Counted from the first letter of the stretch, positions 21,762 through 31,039 are shown. The stretch is 64,000 nt of DNA from Mycolicibacterium crocinum (GCF_022370635.2 NZ_CP092362.2:5456001-5520000); one strand, 5' to 3'. Translations and numbers: made by a program. Notes: a model not told the origin generated them from the letters alone.

Positions 21762-22067
21762 GCTCCGCGGCGGCGATCGCGTCGGCGGTGATGACGACGC
21801 CGGGCAGTAGCCGGGACCGGCCGCTGACCGTCGCGATGACGAATCCGCCGTCACGACGCAAGTGCAGAGCCGCGCCCACAGGCCCGACCCCGCGGGCTGC
21901 GACGCCGGCAGCCGCCTCGTCGCCGCGTGCCGCCAGGCGGGCCGCCTCCCTGGCGGCGTCGATACAGCGCACCTGCATCGCGACCGCGGTGAGGCCTGCG
22001 GCGCACAGGACCAGGACCACCACCAGCGCAGCGATGGCCAGGGCCGCCTCGACCGTGGCGAAACCGC
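21751..22067 (-). CDS. tadE: TadE-like minor pseudopilin (Rv3655c-like), lacks a standard start codon
   Basis: The coding frame reads DGGFATVEAALAIAALVVVLV, the expected TadE membrane helix with the conserved Glu, then MQVRCIDAAREAARLAARGD and a C-terminal domain. No in-frame ATG, GTG or TTG exists between the upstream tadC stop and GTG 22023, which lies inside the helix. The frame stays open through the whole flp gene, in the -1 frame relative to it. The left coordinate is secure; the right one marks the start of conserved coding. It corresponds to Rv3655c. Explanations are a non-canonical start such as CTG, a frameshift from flp, or a sequence error. Confidence 0.6.
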
Positions 22068-22076
22068 CGTCACCGG

Positions 22077-22280
22077 TTAGACCTTCGTGTTGAGCGCGCG
22101 GTTGATGATGTTGGTCAACGCGCCGACGATCGAGTCGCCGGTGACCACGCTGTAGAGGATCGCGCCGAAGGCCGCGGCAGCTATCGTCCCGATTGCGTAT
22201 TCGACCGTCGACATCCCGGCATCGTCGACGGCCGCCACCACCAGCCGCGCCTTGATCTGCTGAAACACGTTGTCGCGCAA
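22077..22280 (-). CDS. flp: Flp-type pilin precursor (Rv3656c-like)
   Basis: A 67-residue prepilin. The processing site is G|MSTVEYAIG at about residue 23, with the Flp-typical Glu-Tyr, followed by one long hydrophobic helix and a short tail ending NRALNTKV. TTG at 22280 is preferred: an AAGGAG ribosome site lies 7 bases upstream and the length then matches the 68-residue Rv3656c; a GTG at 22322 would overlap tadC. This is the main subunit of a thin Flp pilus assembled by the flanking Tad genes. Confidence 0.85.
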   Translation of the reverse strand: MRDNVFQQIKARLVVAAVDDAGMSTVEYAIGTIAAAAFGAILYSVVTGDSIVGALTNIINRALNTKV

Positions 22281-22293
22281 TTGCTTTTCTCCT

Positions 22294-22863
22294 TCACAGT
22301 AATCCCGATGTGAACACATCACCGGCCAGCCCAGCCACTACCGGCACGATGCCGAGGCAGACGAAGGCAGGCAGGAAGCACAGCCCCAGCGGACCGGCGA
22401 TCAACACCGAGGCGCGTTCGGCGGCGGCCGACGCGGCATGTCCGGCGTCCTGTCGTGACTGCTCGGCGAGCTCGGCGACACCTTGTGCCAGAGCACTTCC
22501 CGACGACGCCGACCGGCGCGCCAGCCTGGCCAGCGCGTGGCTGTCCTCACCGGGCTGCGCGGACCACGCGGCATCCGGGTCGGCACCGAGTGCCAACAGG
22601 TCGGCGGCGCGGCGCAAGACCGCGGCGAGGCGATCTGGAGCCGAGGGCGCTGTCGCGGCGGCCGCAGCCGACACCGACATACCGCCCGACAGGCATGCCG
22701 CGAACACGTCGAGCGCCGACGCGGTCGCGAGCGGGTCACTGTGCGCACCGCTACTGCGGACCGGCACGGAACGCGTCGGGCGCAGACCTAGGCGCCGCCG
22801 CACGGCATATGGGCCTGGCGCGAAAAGTAGTGCGGCGGACAGCAACACCGCGGCGGCGGTCAT
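22294..22863 (-). CDS. tadC: TadC-like inner membrane platform protein (Rv3657c-like)
   Basis: A 189-residue GspF-like protein, shorter than proteobacterial TadC (~300), with membrane segments at both ends (MTAAAVLLSAALLFAPGP and LGLCFLPAFVCLGIVPVVAGL) and a helical cytoplasmic region. It corresponds to Rv3657c (191 residues). ATG at 22863 overlaps the tadB stop. It probably forms the pilus assembly platform with TadB. Confidence 0.85.
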   Translation of the reverse strand: MTAAAVLLSAALLFAPGPYAVRRRLGLRPTRSVPVRSSGAHSDPLATASALDVFAACLSGGMSVSAAAAATAPSAPDRLAAVLRRAADLLALGADPDAAWSAQPGEDSHALARLARRSASSGSALAQGVAELAEQSRQDAGHAASAAAERASVLIAGPLGLCFLPAFVCLGIVPVVAGLAGDVFTSGLL

Positions 22864-23639
22864 GCCAGCAGCCGATCGGTGATGCGGTCGGCCCACACCA
22901 GACCGACGCACACCAGCGTTGTGCCCACGACCAGGAGCCAGCCGCCTAAGCCGCCGCCAAGAAGGAATCCGACGGGATGTGCACCGACCAGCTCGCCGAG
23001 GAACACACCCAGCAGTGGCAGGCCTGCCAGGATCGCCGCGGTGGCGCGCGCCCCGGCCAGACCGGCCTCGACTCGGGCGGTGAAGCGCTGCCGCTCGACG
23101 ATGTCGCGCTGCGCGGTGCGGATCAGCGCCGCCATCGCCAACCCGTGGTCGGCCGCGAGCTGCCAGCACACCGCGAGCCGCTCCCACTGGGCCGGAATCG
23201 ACGTCGACGTGGCCAACGCCCGCAGTCCGGCTCCGACATCGGCCCCCAGCCCGGCCCGGGCCGCGACCGCACGCAGCGCGGTGCCGATTGCACCGGCGGA
23301 TTCAGATGCGGCGATGGTGAAGGCGCGCACCGGATGCGCACCCACCCGCAGCTCGCCGGCCAGCGTCTCCAGCGCGGCCGCCAGGGTCTGTCCGGCATGA
23401 TGGCGGTCGCGGCTCCGAAGCCGGCGACGCCGCCGGGCGATCAGCGTGACGCCCAGTACCGAAGCCGCGAGCAGCGCCGCCGGCGGCAGCGCGACAGCGG
23501 CCACCACCAGACCCGCCAGCATGGCGGGCGTCCGCGTGCTGAACCGCGGTGCAGCCAGTCCCAGCCGCACGAGCGGTGGGGGCGGCGCGGCGAGCACAGC
23601 AAGCCCCAAAAGAATTGCAGCCAAGGCGATTCCGGTCAT
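22860..23639 (-). CDS. tadB: TadB-like inner membrane platform protein (Rv3658c-like)
   Basis: A 259-residue GspF-domain protein with paired hydrophobic segments at the N-terminus and at the C-terminus (TAAILAGLPLLGVFLGELVG, then a second helix), and the conserved helical T2SSF core in between. It corresponds to Rv3658c. ATG at 23639 overlaps the tadA stop (ATGA), and its own stop overlaps tadC, so ssd-tadA-tadB-tadC are translationally coupled. Confidence 0.87.
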   Translation of the reverse strand: MTGIALAAILLGLAVLAAPPPPLVRLGLAAPRFSTRTPAMLAGLVVAAVALPPAALLAASVLGVTLIARRRRRLRSRDRHHAGQTLAAALETLAGELRVGAHPVRAFTIAASESAGAIGTALRAVAARAGLGADVGAGLRALATSTSIPAQWERLAVCWQLAADHGLAMAALIRTAQRDIVERQRFTARVEAGLAGARATAAILAGLPLLGVFLGELVGAHPVGFLLGGGLGGWLLVVGTTLVCVGLVWADRITDRLLA

Positions 23640-24799
23640 CCTCGTCGCCCGTCGATCAACGCCCCCAACTGCTGCCGACCGTCCTGCCACCCGTGGTCGG
23701 CATGCCAGGCCGTCACCGCAGACACGCCGCCGCCGTCCGCGCGGCACAGCACGGCGATTTCGCTGAGCCGGCGCGTGCCGTCGCGGCGGCGACTCACGTG
23801 CACCACCACCTGGACGGCCGCGGCCAGCTGACTATGCAAGGCCGAGCGATCCAGGCCGCCGAGCGCGGCGAGTGCCTCCAGCCGAGCCGGCACCTCGGCG
23901 GGGTTGTTGGCGTGCACTGTCCCGGCACCGCCGTCGTGTCCGGTGTTGAGCGCGGTCAGCAGGTCGACGACCTCGGCGCCGCGCACCTCCCCGACGACGA
24001 TCCGGTCGGGTCGCATCCGCAGGGCCTGACGAACCAGTTGTCGCATCGTGACCTCACCGGCGCCTTCTACGTTGGCGGCGCGGGCCACCAACCGCACCAG
24101 GTGCGGGTGCCTCGGTGCGAGCTCGGGAGCGTCCTCGACGCAGACGATCCTCTCGCCGCCGTCGACTGCGCCCAACGCGGCGGCCAACACGGTTGTCTTG
24201 CCTGCGCCGGTACCGCCGGAGACGAGGAAGGCCAACCGGGCCTCGATGATTCCGCCGAGCACCTCGGCGGCCTCCGGCGTGATCGCGCCGGCGGCGATCA
24301 ACGCCGCGAGATCGTGGGTGGCCGGCCGCAACACCCGCAGCGAGAGGCAGGTTCCGGCGGCGGCGACCGGAGGCAGGACGGCGTGCAGGCGGACCGAGAA
24401 CTCTCCGGCGCCCAGCCCGGCGAGCTGCCCGTCGACCCACGGCTGCGCATCGTCCAACCGCCGTCCCGCGGCGATCGCGAGCCGCTGCGCCAGCCGGCGC
24501 ACCGCAGCTTCATCGGCGAAGCGGACCGAAGTGGGCCGCAGACCGGTGCCGTCATCGACCCACACCGCGTCCGGAGCGGTGACCAGAACGTCGGTGGTCC
24601 CGGGTGCGCGCAGCAACGGCTCCAACGGCCCAGCGCCGGTGAGTTCGGTCTGCAGTACCCGCAGGTTCGTCAGGACCTCGGTGTCGCCGAGCACTCCCCC
24701 GGATTCGGCTCGAATGGCGGCCGCCACCGCCGCCGGCCGCAAAGACGACGACTCGGCGGCCAGCCGCTCGCGGACCCGCTCGACCAACGAGGCGTTCAT
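23636..24799 (-). CDS. tadA: TadA/CpaF secretion ATPase (Rv3659c-like)
   Basis: A 387-residue PilT/VirB11-type ATPase that powers Flp pilus assembly. Walker A is GGTGAGKTT near residue 190, with Asp box and Walker B features (VCVEDAPEL, RPDRIVVGEVRGAEVVDLL) and the arginine-rich MRQLVRQALRMRPD segment. The length and order match Rv3659c. ATG at 24799 overlaps the ssd stop. Confidence 0.92.
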   Translation of the reverse strand: MNASLVERVRERLAAESSSLRPAAVAAAIRAESGGVLGDTEVLTNLRVLQTELTGAGPLEPLLRAPGTTDVLVTAPDAVWVDDGTGLRPTSVRFADEAAVRRLAQRLAIAAGRRLDDAQPWVDGQLAGLGAGEFSVRLHAVLPPVAAAGTCLSLRVLRPATHDLAALIAAGAITPEAAEVLGGIIEARLAFLVSGGTGAGKTTVLAAALGAVDGGERIVCVEDAPELAPRHPHLVRLVARAANVEGAGEVTMRQLVRQALRMRPDRIVVGEVRGAEVVDLLTALNTGHDGGAGTVHANNPAEVPARLEALAALGGLDRSALHSQLAAAVQVVVHVSRRRDGTRRLSEIAVLCRADGGGVSAVTAWHADHGWQDGRQQLGALIDGRRG

Positions 24800-25866
24800 G
24801 CCGCACGCACCTGCCCGCCGGCAGGCAGGATCTCGAGGACCGCGCGGGCAGCCGCACCGAGCGGAGAACGCCGGCGCACCCGCAACCCGCCGCGCTCCAC
24901 GCGTTCGGCCAGCATCGGCTCGGGTCGCATCGCCGCGAGAAGTGGCAGATCGGCCACCTCCGCCGCCTCGGCGGCGCGCAGCCCGCCCGGGGTTGGACCG
25001 CGCACCACCAGGCCGACGTTCGGATTGGCCCCGCGCAGCACTGGGGCCAGCGCCGCAGTCGCCGCGACGCCCCGGACGTCGCAGGGGCTGATCACCACCA
25101 CCAGGTCGGCACCCTCGAGCGTGCAGGCCGCCGCCCCGGTCATTCGCCGCGGCAGGTCGCAGATCACCAACATTCCGCCGCGCCGGCCCGCGTCGACGAC
25201 GGCCTCGCCCGCACCGGGCTCGATCTCATGGCTGTGCCGGGCGCCGGACAGGACGCTGACGCCGTGGTGACTCGGCAGCGCGTCGCGCACTGCCGACCAG
25301 GCCAGCCGCCCACCCCGCAGGCTCAGGTCGGGCCAGCGCAGACCCGGCACCGTCTCGGCGCCCAGCAGAAGGTCGATTCCGCCGCCCCACGGATCGAGGT
25401 CGACCAGCAGCGACGCCGACGCCACCAGGGCCAGGGCGGTCGCGAACGTCGACGCGCCTGCGCCGCCACGTCCACCGATCACGGCGATCGTCCGCCCGGT
25501 GCGCGAGCCCTCGCCGACCGCCTCCGCAGCATCAGAGAGGTAACCGATCAGCTCGGCGTCTTGCGCCGGCAGAGCACAAACCTGCTGGGCGCCAACGGCC
25601 ATCGCCGCCGCCCAGCTCGGCGCCTGCGGTTCGGCCGGGGAGATCAGAATCACCCCGCCGCGCCGGGGCAGGCCGTCTCGCTCGCAGCGTCGGGCCGCTT
25701 CTTCGTCGAGGACGATCGCGACCGCCGCCGACCACGCCTTCCGGGTCAGTTGCGCAGAAACTGCGACCGGACGAAGCCCGACCGCGGCGACGACCCGCTC
25801 GGCCTGCTCACTTAATTCGGGGTCCTCGGTGAGGACGAGGACGACACCCGGACTGCTGCTCACCAT
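24796..25866 (-). CDS. ssd: Ssd/TadZ-like MinD-family protein with deviant Walker A
   Basis: A 356-residue ParA/MinD-superfamily protein. The N-terminal ~110 residues form a receiver-like domain (VVLVLTEDPEL); the P-loop GGRGGAGAST lacks the second lysine of the canonical deviant Walker A (GKGGxGKT), so ATP hydrolysis is doubtful. It corresponds to Rv3660c, named septum-site-determining protein. Its place at the head of a Tad operon, and its receiver-plus-MinD layout, make it a TadZ-type polar localisation factor for the pilus machine; the reported cell-division role could be secondary. ATG at 25866 begins MVSSSPGVVLVL. Confidence 0.87.
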   Translation of the reverse strand: MVSSSPGVVLVLTEDPELSEQAERVVAAVGLRPVAVSAQLTRKAWSAAVAIVLDEEAARRCERDGLPRRGGVILISPAEPQAPSWAAAMAVGAQQVCALPAQDAELIGYLSDAAEAVGEGSRTGRTIAVIGGRGGAGASTFATALALVASASLLVDLDPWGGGIDLLLGAETVPGLRWPDLSLRGGRLAWSAVRDALPSHHGVSVLSGARHSHEIEPGAGEAVVDAGRRGGMLVICDLPRRMTGAAACTLEGADLVVVISPCDVRGVAATAALAPVLRGANPNVGLVVRGPTPGGLRAAEAAEVADLPLLAAMRPEPMLAERVERGGLRVRRRSPLGAAARAVLEILPAGGQVRAA

Positions 25867-26021
25867 GCAACAGTCGGGCGGGCGGCGGGCGTTCGCCAGT
25901 CGGCTCGGTCCGATCTGTGGATGAACGCCGATCTGGGGAGTAATGCTCACACCAGGACGGCAGCAGAAGTGATCCCGGCAACGTTTGTCGAGTTTGCCGA
26001 GACGGCCGGAGATTCTTTGTC

Positions 26022-26119
26022 AGAAAAAGGGACGACCCCCGCCAGGGGGGGAGGAGGCGGAGGTCGTCGTGTATCAGCCCCGGGGGGTCGGGCTGATGCA
26101 CACCCGGCATAAGCCGAGT
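26022..26119 (-). ncRNA. 6C (B11) small RNA
   Basis: About 97 nt on the minus strand. Two stem-loops have C-rich loops: ATCAGCCC/GGGCTGAT (26090-26097 with 26073-26080) closes a loop GACCCCCCG, and GACGACC/GGTCGTC (26062-26068 with 26031-26037) encloses a CCCCCCC run. A T tract (TTTTT, 26024-26028) ends the transcript. Six-cytosine loops define the actinobacterial 6C RNA, and its place between ssd and the Rv3661 homologue is the same as in M. tuberculosis (B11/ncRv13660c). It regulates mRNAs by C-rich loop pairing with G-rich ribosome sites. Confidence 0.88.
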
Positions 26120-26126
26120 AATACTC

Positions 26127-26132
26127 ACTATA
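26127..26132 (-). promoter_or_regulatory. -10 box of the 6C RNA promoter
   Basis: TATAGT on the minus strand lies 7-8 bases before the predicted 5' end of 6C RNA. A TTGCGC further upstream at a 19-base spacing could be the -35 element. Confidence 0.6.
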
Positions 26133-26278
26133 CACACGACAATGTGGAGTCGCGCAAGTGTTGCTACCACTTCGAAACCATGTATTCGCTGTGAAAATGC
26201 AGGGTGCGACACGTGGCGTGGCCTGCCACTTTGTGCTCGCCCGCGAAGGTGCCGCCAGCCCCACCTATCCTGGGAAGC

Positions 26279-27136
26279 GTGACCGACCCTGCCTCGGCCG
26301 CCGAACAGCTAATCCCCGTCCGGCCCGAGCCCACGCCTGGGCCCCCCTCCCGCACGGCGGCATTTTTCGACCTGGACAAGACCGTCATTGCCAAGTCGAG
26401 CACGCTGGCTTTCAGCAAACCCTTCTTTGACCAAGGGCTTCTCAACCGGCGAGCGGTGCTGAAATCCAGCTATGCGCAGTTCCTTTTCCTGATGTCCGGC
26501 GCCGATCACGACCAGATGGACCGGATGCGCTCCTACGTCACCGCGATGTGCGCCGGCTGGGACGTCGAACAAGTTCGTGCCATCGTCACCGAGACTCTGC
26601 ACGACATCGTCGATCCGCTGGTCTTTGCGGAAGCTGCAGAACTGATCGCAGACCACCGATTGTGTGGCCGCGACGTGGTCATCGTCTCGGCATCCGGTGA
26701 AGAGATCGTCGCCCCGATCGCACGAGCGCTGGGTGCCACCCATGCGATGGGCACCCGGATGGTCATTGAGGACGGCAAGTACACCGGCGAGGTTGCCTTC
26801 TATTGCTACGGCGAGGCGAAGGCCGCGGCCATCCGCGAACTCGCCGCGTTGGAGGGTTACTCCCTCGAGCACTGCTACGCCTACTCCGACTCCATCACCG
26901 ACCTCCCGACGCTGAAATCTGTGGGCCACCCGAGCGTCGTCAACCCCGACCGCGCGCTGCGCAAGGAAGCCGCCGCACAAGGTTGGCCCGTACTGACCTT
27001 CCTGCGTCCGGTGCCCTTGCGCGACCGGATTCCGGCCCCGTCCGGCGCGGCGGTCGCGACGACGGCCGCGCTCGGAATCAGCGCGCTGGCAGCCGGGGCG
27101 TTGACGTACTCGGTGCTACGCCGGTTGTCTTTCTAG
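26279..27136 (+). CDS. HAD-IB family hydrolase, SerB-like (Rv3661-like)
   Basis: A 285-residue phosphatase of the HAD superfamily. Motif I is FFDLDKTVI near residue 35 (nucleophile and acid aspartates), motif II VIVSASGEE, motif III the GEAKAAAI lysine, motif IV YSDSITDLP. A C-terminal hydrophobic segment (AALGISALAAGALTYSVL) probably anchors it to the membrane, as in other actinobacterial HAD-IB proteins. Sequence resembles phosphoserine phosphatase, but the substrate is uncertain. GTG at 26279 lies eight bases after TATCCT, a possible leaderless promoter; a longer frame to 26204 is unlikely. It sits between the 6C and Ms1 RNA genes. Confidence 0.85.
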   Translation: MTDPASAAEQLIPVRPEPTPGPPSRTAAFFDLDKTVIAKSSTLAFSKPFFDQGLLNRRAVLKSSYAQFLFLMSGADHDQMDRMRSYVTAMCAGWDVEQVRAIVTETLHDIVDPLVFAEAAELIADHRLCGRDVVIVSASGEEIVAPIARALGATHAMGTRMVIEDGKYTGEVAFYCYGEAKAAAIRELAALEGYSLEHCYAYSDSITDLPTLKSVGHPSVVNPDRALRKEAAAQGWPVLTFLRPVPLRDRIPAPSGAAVATTAALGISALAAGALTYSVLRRLSF

Positions 27137-27164
27137 CGCGACCAATTCGTTGCCGATTAGCCCC

Positions 27165-27193
27165 TTGCTGTGACCGTGGTCACGGAGTACAAA
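27165..27193 (+). promoter_or_regulatory. Predicted promoter of the Ms1-type RNA
   Basis: TTGCTG (27165-27170) and TACAAA (27188-27193) are separated by exactly 17 bases. A transcript would start near 27199-27201. Confidence 0.55.
27169..27184. promoter_or_regulatory. CRP-type binding site overlapping the Ms1 promoter
   Basis: TGTGA-CCGTGG-TCACG matches TGTGA-N6-TCACA at nine of ten positions. It covers the -35 end and most of the spacer of the predicted promoter, a position suited to repression or competition by the Crp encoded at 36583. Confidence 0.6.
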
Positions 27194-27198
27194 GGAAG

Positions 27199-27497
27199 GC
27201 ACGGACGCCTGGCAAGGCCAAGATAGCGCCGGAAGAGAAGGCACTATCTCCCGAGCCAAGCGGCCCAGCACGGTTCCCGGCACCCACGCGGAGCACGCCG
27301 CGATAATGGCAGAAGTGTTGCGGGCCTGCGTAATTGCGAAGAGCGAGCGGAAAGAACGACCCTTTGGGTGGGGTTGTAAACGAAGCGCAGCGCAAAAACG
27401 CCGAGGCCAACCCACGCAGCCCACCCCGCACGCCTGGTAACCGAGAAACCGTGCTAGCGGGCGGCGAGCCGAAGACTTCGGAACGCCGCCCGCTTCG
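27199..27497 (+). ncRNA. Ms1/MTS2823-type abundant small RNA (RNA polymerase-binding)
   Basis: The 372-bp gap between the Rv3661 and Rv3662c homologues is where M. tuberculosis encodes MTS2823 and M. smegmatis Ms1, a ~300-nt RNA that binds core RNA polymerase in stationary phase. Here a promoter-like pair ends at 27193, a hairpin AGATAG/CTATCT (27221-27249) lies near the 5' end, and a strong hairpin at 27456-27494 ends the unit, giving about 300 nt. No coding frame of quality is present. The call rests on synteny, length, promoter and terminator; I could not align it to the known RNA. Confidence 0.8.
27456..27494 (+). terminator. Strong hairpin at the 3' end of the Ms1-type RNA
   Basis: AGCGGGCGGCG (27456-27466) pairs perfectly with CGCCGCCCGCT (27484-27494), enclosing CCGAAG/CTTCGG. 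It lies 14 bases from the convergent gene stop, so may serve both strands. There is no long T tract. Confidence 0.65.
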
Positions 27498-27508
27498 CCG
27501 CCCAGGGA

Positions 27509-28255
27509 CTACTTCGTCGCGGCGTCCGCGATCGATATCGCTTCTCGCGCACCGTCTTCCAACGCTTGACACGACATCACCAACCAGGATCCGACCGCCG
27601 CGGACTCGCCCGTCGCGAACGCCCGCGCTGTTGCGTGGTACTCCTCGGCGCGGCGCATCCAGTACACCTCCGGCACGCCGAGCCCATGCGGGTCGAGGCC
27701 GGTCGCCATCGTGACAAGTCGCGACACCGCCCGCGCCACAACGCCATCGCCGGGCCCGAACGGCGCCAGCGTCAGCAGTTCTCCGTGCGCGACGGCGGCC
27801 AGTACCGGTGCGGGCGCCGAGCTGCCCCCGGTCGTCAGCCGGGTGACCAGATCGAGGCGTGCGGCGACCTCAGGATCCTGCCGCGGCCGGCCGAGTAGCT
27901 CCTCGTCGATCAGGTCGGCCGCAGCCAGCGCGTGCAGACGCGCGAGGGCCTGCAGCGGGGCGCGCTGCCACACCCCGACGAGGTTGGTGGTCCCGCCTTC
28001 CAGCGCCTGCCCGACGCGCAGCGCACCCGCCAGAATCGGGTCGTTCGGTTCGGCGCCGGAGGCATCGAGCTGGACCGCGCCACCGTCGAGGGCCGATGAC
28101 GAGCGTGCGCCGCGGACGGCCGACTCCGCTGCGGTCACCGGCCAGTTGCGCAGGTTCGTGCGATGCCGATGCGCTTTGGCCAACGCGTCCCGCGCGGCCT
28201 CGGCGGCCTCGGCCACCCCGGGCAGAGTCAGCAGCGGGGCCAGGAGGTCACTCAC
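27509..28255 (-). CDS. Degenerate Fic-fold protein (Rv3662c-like), probably catalytically inactive
   Basis: A 248-residue protein. SSSALDGG near residue 52 resembles the Fic inhibitory-helix motif (S/T)xxxE(G/N), and residues ~155-180 read VAHGELLTLAPFGPGDGVVARA, which lines up with the Fic core HxxfxxIHPFxDGNGRxxR. The catalytic histidine of HPF is alanine, and GNGR has become GDGV, so AMPylation chemistry is not expected. It corresponds to Rv3662c, often labelled hypothetical or oxidoreductase. The Fic relation is my reading of the motif pattern. Divergent from acs. In M. tuberculosis a dpp permease operon separates this gene from acs; it is absent here. Confidence 0.7.
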   Translation of the reverse strand: MSDLLAPLLTLPGVAEAAEAARDALAKAHRHRTNLRNWPVTAAESAVRGARSSSALDGGAVQLDASGAEPNDPILAGALRVGQALEGGTTNLVGVWQRAPLQALARLHALAAADLIDEELLGRPRQDPEVAARLDLVTRLTTGGSSAPAPVLAAVAHGELLTLAPFGPGDGVVARAVSRLVTMATGLDPHGLGVPEVYWMRRAEEYHATARAFATGESAAVGSWLVMSCQALEDGAREAISIADAATK

Positions 28256-28349
28256 GTTCGGTCACGCTATCCGATGCTCGCGTGCCGTTCGGCGCGCGGC
28301 AGTAACCGCCCGCCGACGATTGTGACGTGCCAACTCCGATGCAACCTTC

Positions 28350-28365
28350 GGTGACTACGCTCACA
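28350..28365. promoter_or_regulatory. CRP-type binding site immediately upstream of acs
   Basis: GGTGA-CTACGC-TCACA matches TGTGA-N6-TCACA at nine of ten positions and ends three bases before the acs ATG. Binding there would block a leaderless or short-leader promoter. Confidence 0.5.
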
Positions 28366-28368
28366 GAC

Positions 28369-30327
<1,959 letters not shown>

Positions 30328-30328
30328 C

Positions 30329-31039
30329 TCAGCCGACGGCGGTCGTCGGGACGAAACCGGTGCCGGGCCGGTTCTTTCCGGCGACGTCGCCCAGGACCGC
30401 GTTGATCGACATCGTCACCGCGGGGGTGTGCAGCGGAATGAACTTCACGACGCACGTGGGCAGGTCCTCGCTGAATGCACCGTGGATCATCCCGACGAGT
30501 TTGTTGTTCACCGTCACCGGCGCACCGGAGTCGCCCGGTTGGCCGCAGACCTGGTTGACGATGGTGCCCGGATCCTGTCCGGGACCCCACGTGACTCCGC
30601 AGGAGTAGCCGGTGGTGCGACCGAGCTTGCAGGCGATCTCCCCGAACACCGGGTCGGGTCCGATGCCGTCGATGACGAAGCCCTTGTAGTTCGAGATCGG
30701 CTGCACCTTGTCGGGATCGAACCGGATCACCGCGTAGTCGAGGTTGTCGTTGCCCGCGACCATGGTGCCGATCACGCCGTCGGCCGGACGGTCCTCGGAC
30801 GCGACCTGAGCGCCCGGGCCGCCGCAGTGTGCGGAGGTGAACCCGATGAGCGCGCCGGTGTTGTCGTTGCCGATGCTCGTCAAGGTGCAGTAGGTATCGC
30901 CGTTGACGACGATGCCCGCCCCACCGCCGATCGGTACCTTGCCGTCGGCCGCGGCAACCGGCGCAATTCCGGAGATCAGAGCGACGACGGCCATGACAAC
31001 GGCCCCCGCTGTCAGGCGCACACGCTGCGCGGTCGTCAC
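30329..31039 (-). CDS. Secreted trypsin-like serine protease (Rv3668c-like)
   Basis: A 236-residue chymotrypsin-fold protease of the alpha-lytic type. It has a Sec signal peptide (VRLTAGAVVMAVVALISG, cleavage after AAAADG region). The catalytic triad is visible: His in TSAHCGG, Asp in NLDYAVIRF, Ser in GQPGDSGAPV; cysteine pairs around His and near Ser suggest disulfides. There is no long pro-domain. GTG at 31039 is used because GGAGG lies six bases upstream; TTG at 31045 is nearer to that site. Probably exported to the cell wall. Its stop lies one base from the convergent acs stop. Confidence 0.88.
   Translation of the reverse strand: MTTAQRVRLTAGAVVMAVVALISGIAPVAAADGKVPIGGGAGIVVNGDTYCTLTSIGNDNTGALIGFTSAHCGGPGAQVASEDRPADGVIGTMVAGNDNLDYAVIRFDPDKVQPISNYKGFVIDGIGPDPVFGEIACKLGRTTGYSCGVTWGPGQDPGTIVNQVCGQPGDSGAPVTVNNKLVGMIHGAFSEDLPTCVVKFIPLHTPAVTMSINAVLGDVAGKNRPGTGFVPTTAVG

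Noticed and set aside
21414-22073. A 219-residue minus frame starting from GTG 22073
   Set aside because: Its first two-thirds are Arg/Ser/Trp-rich shadow of tadE; only the last ~115 residues are a real pilus-type protein.
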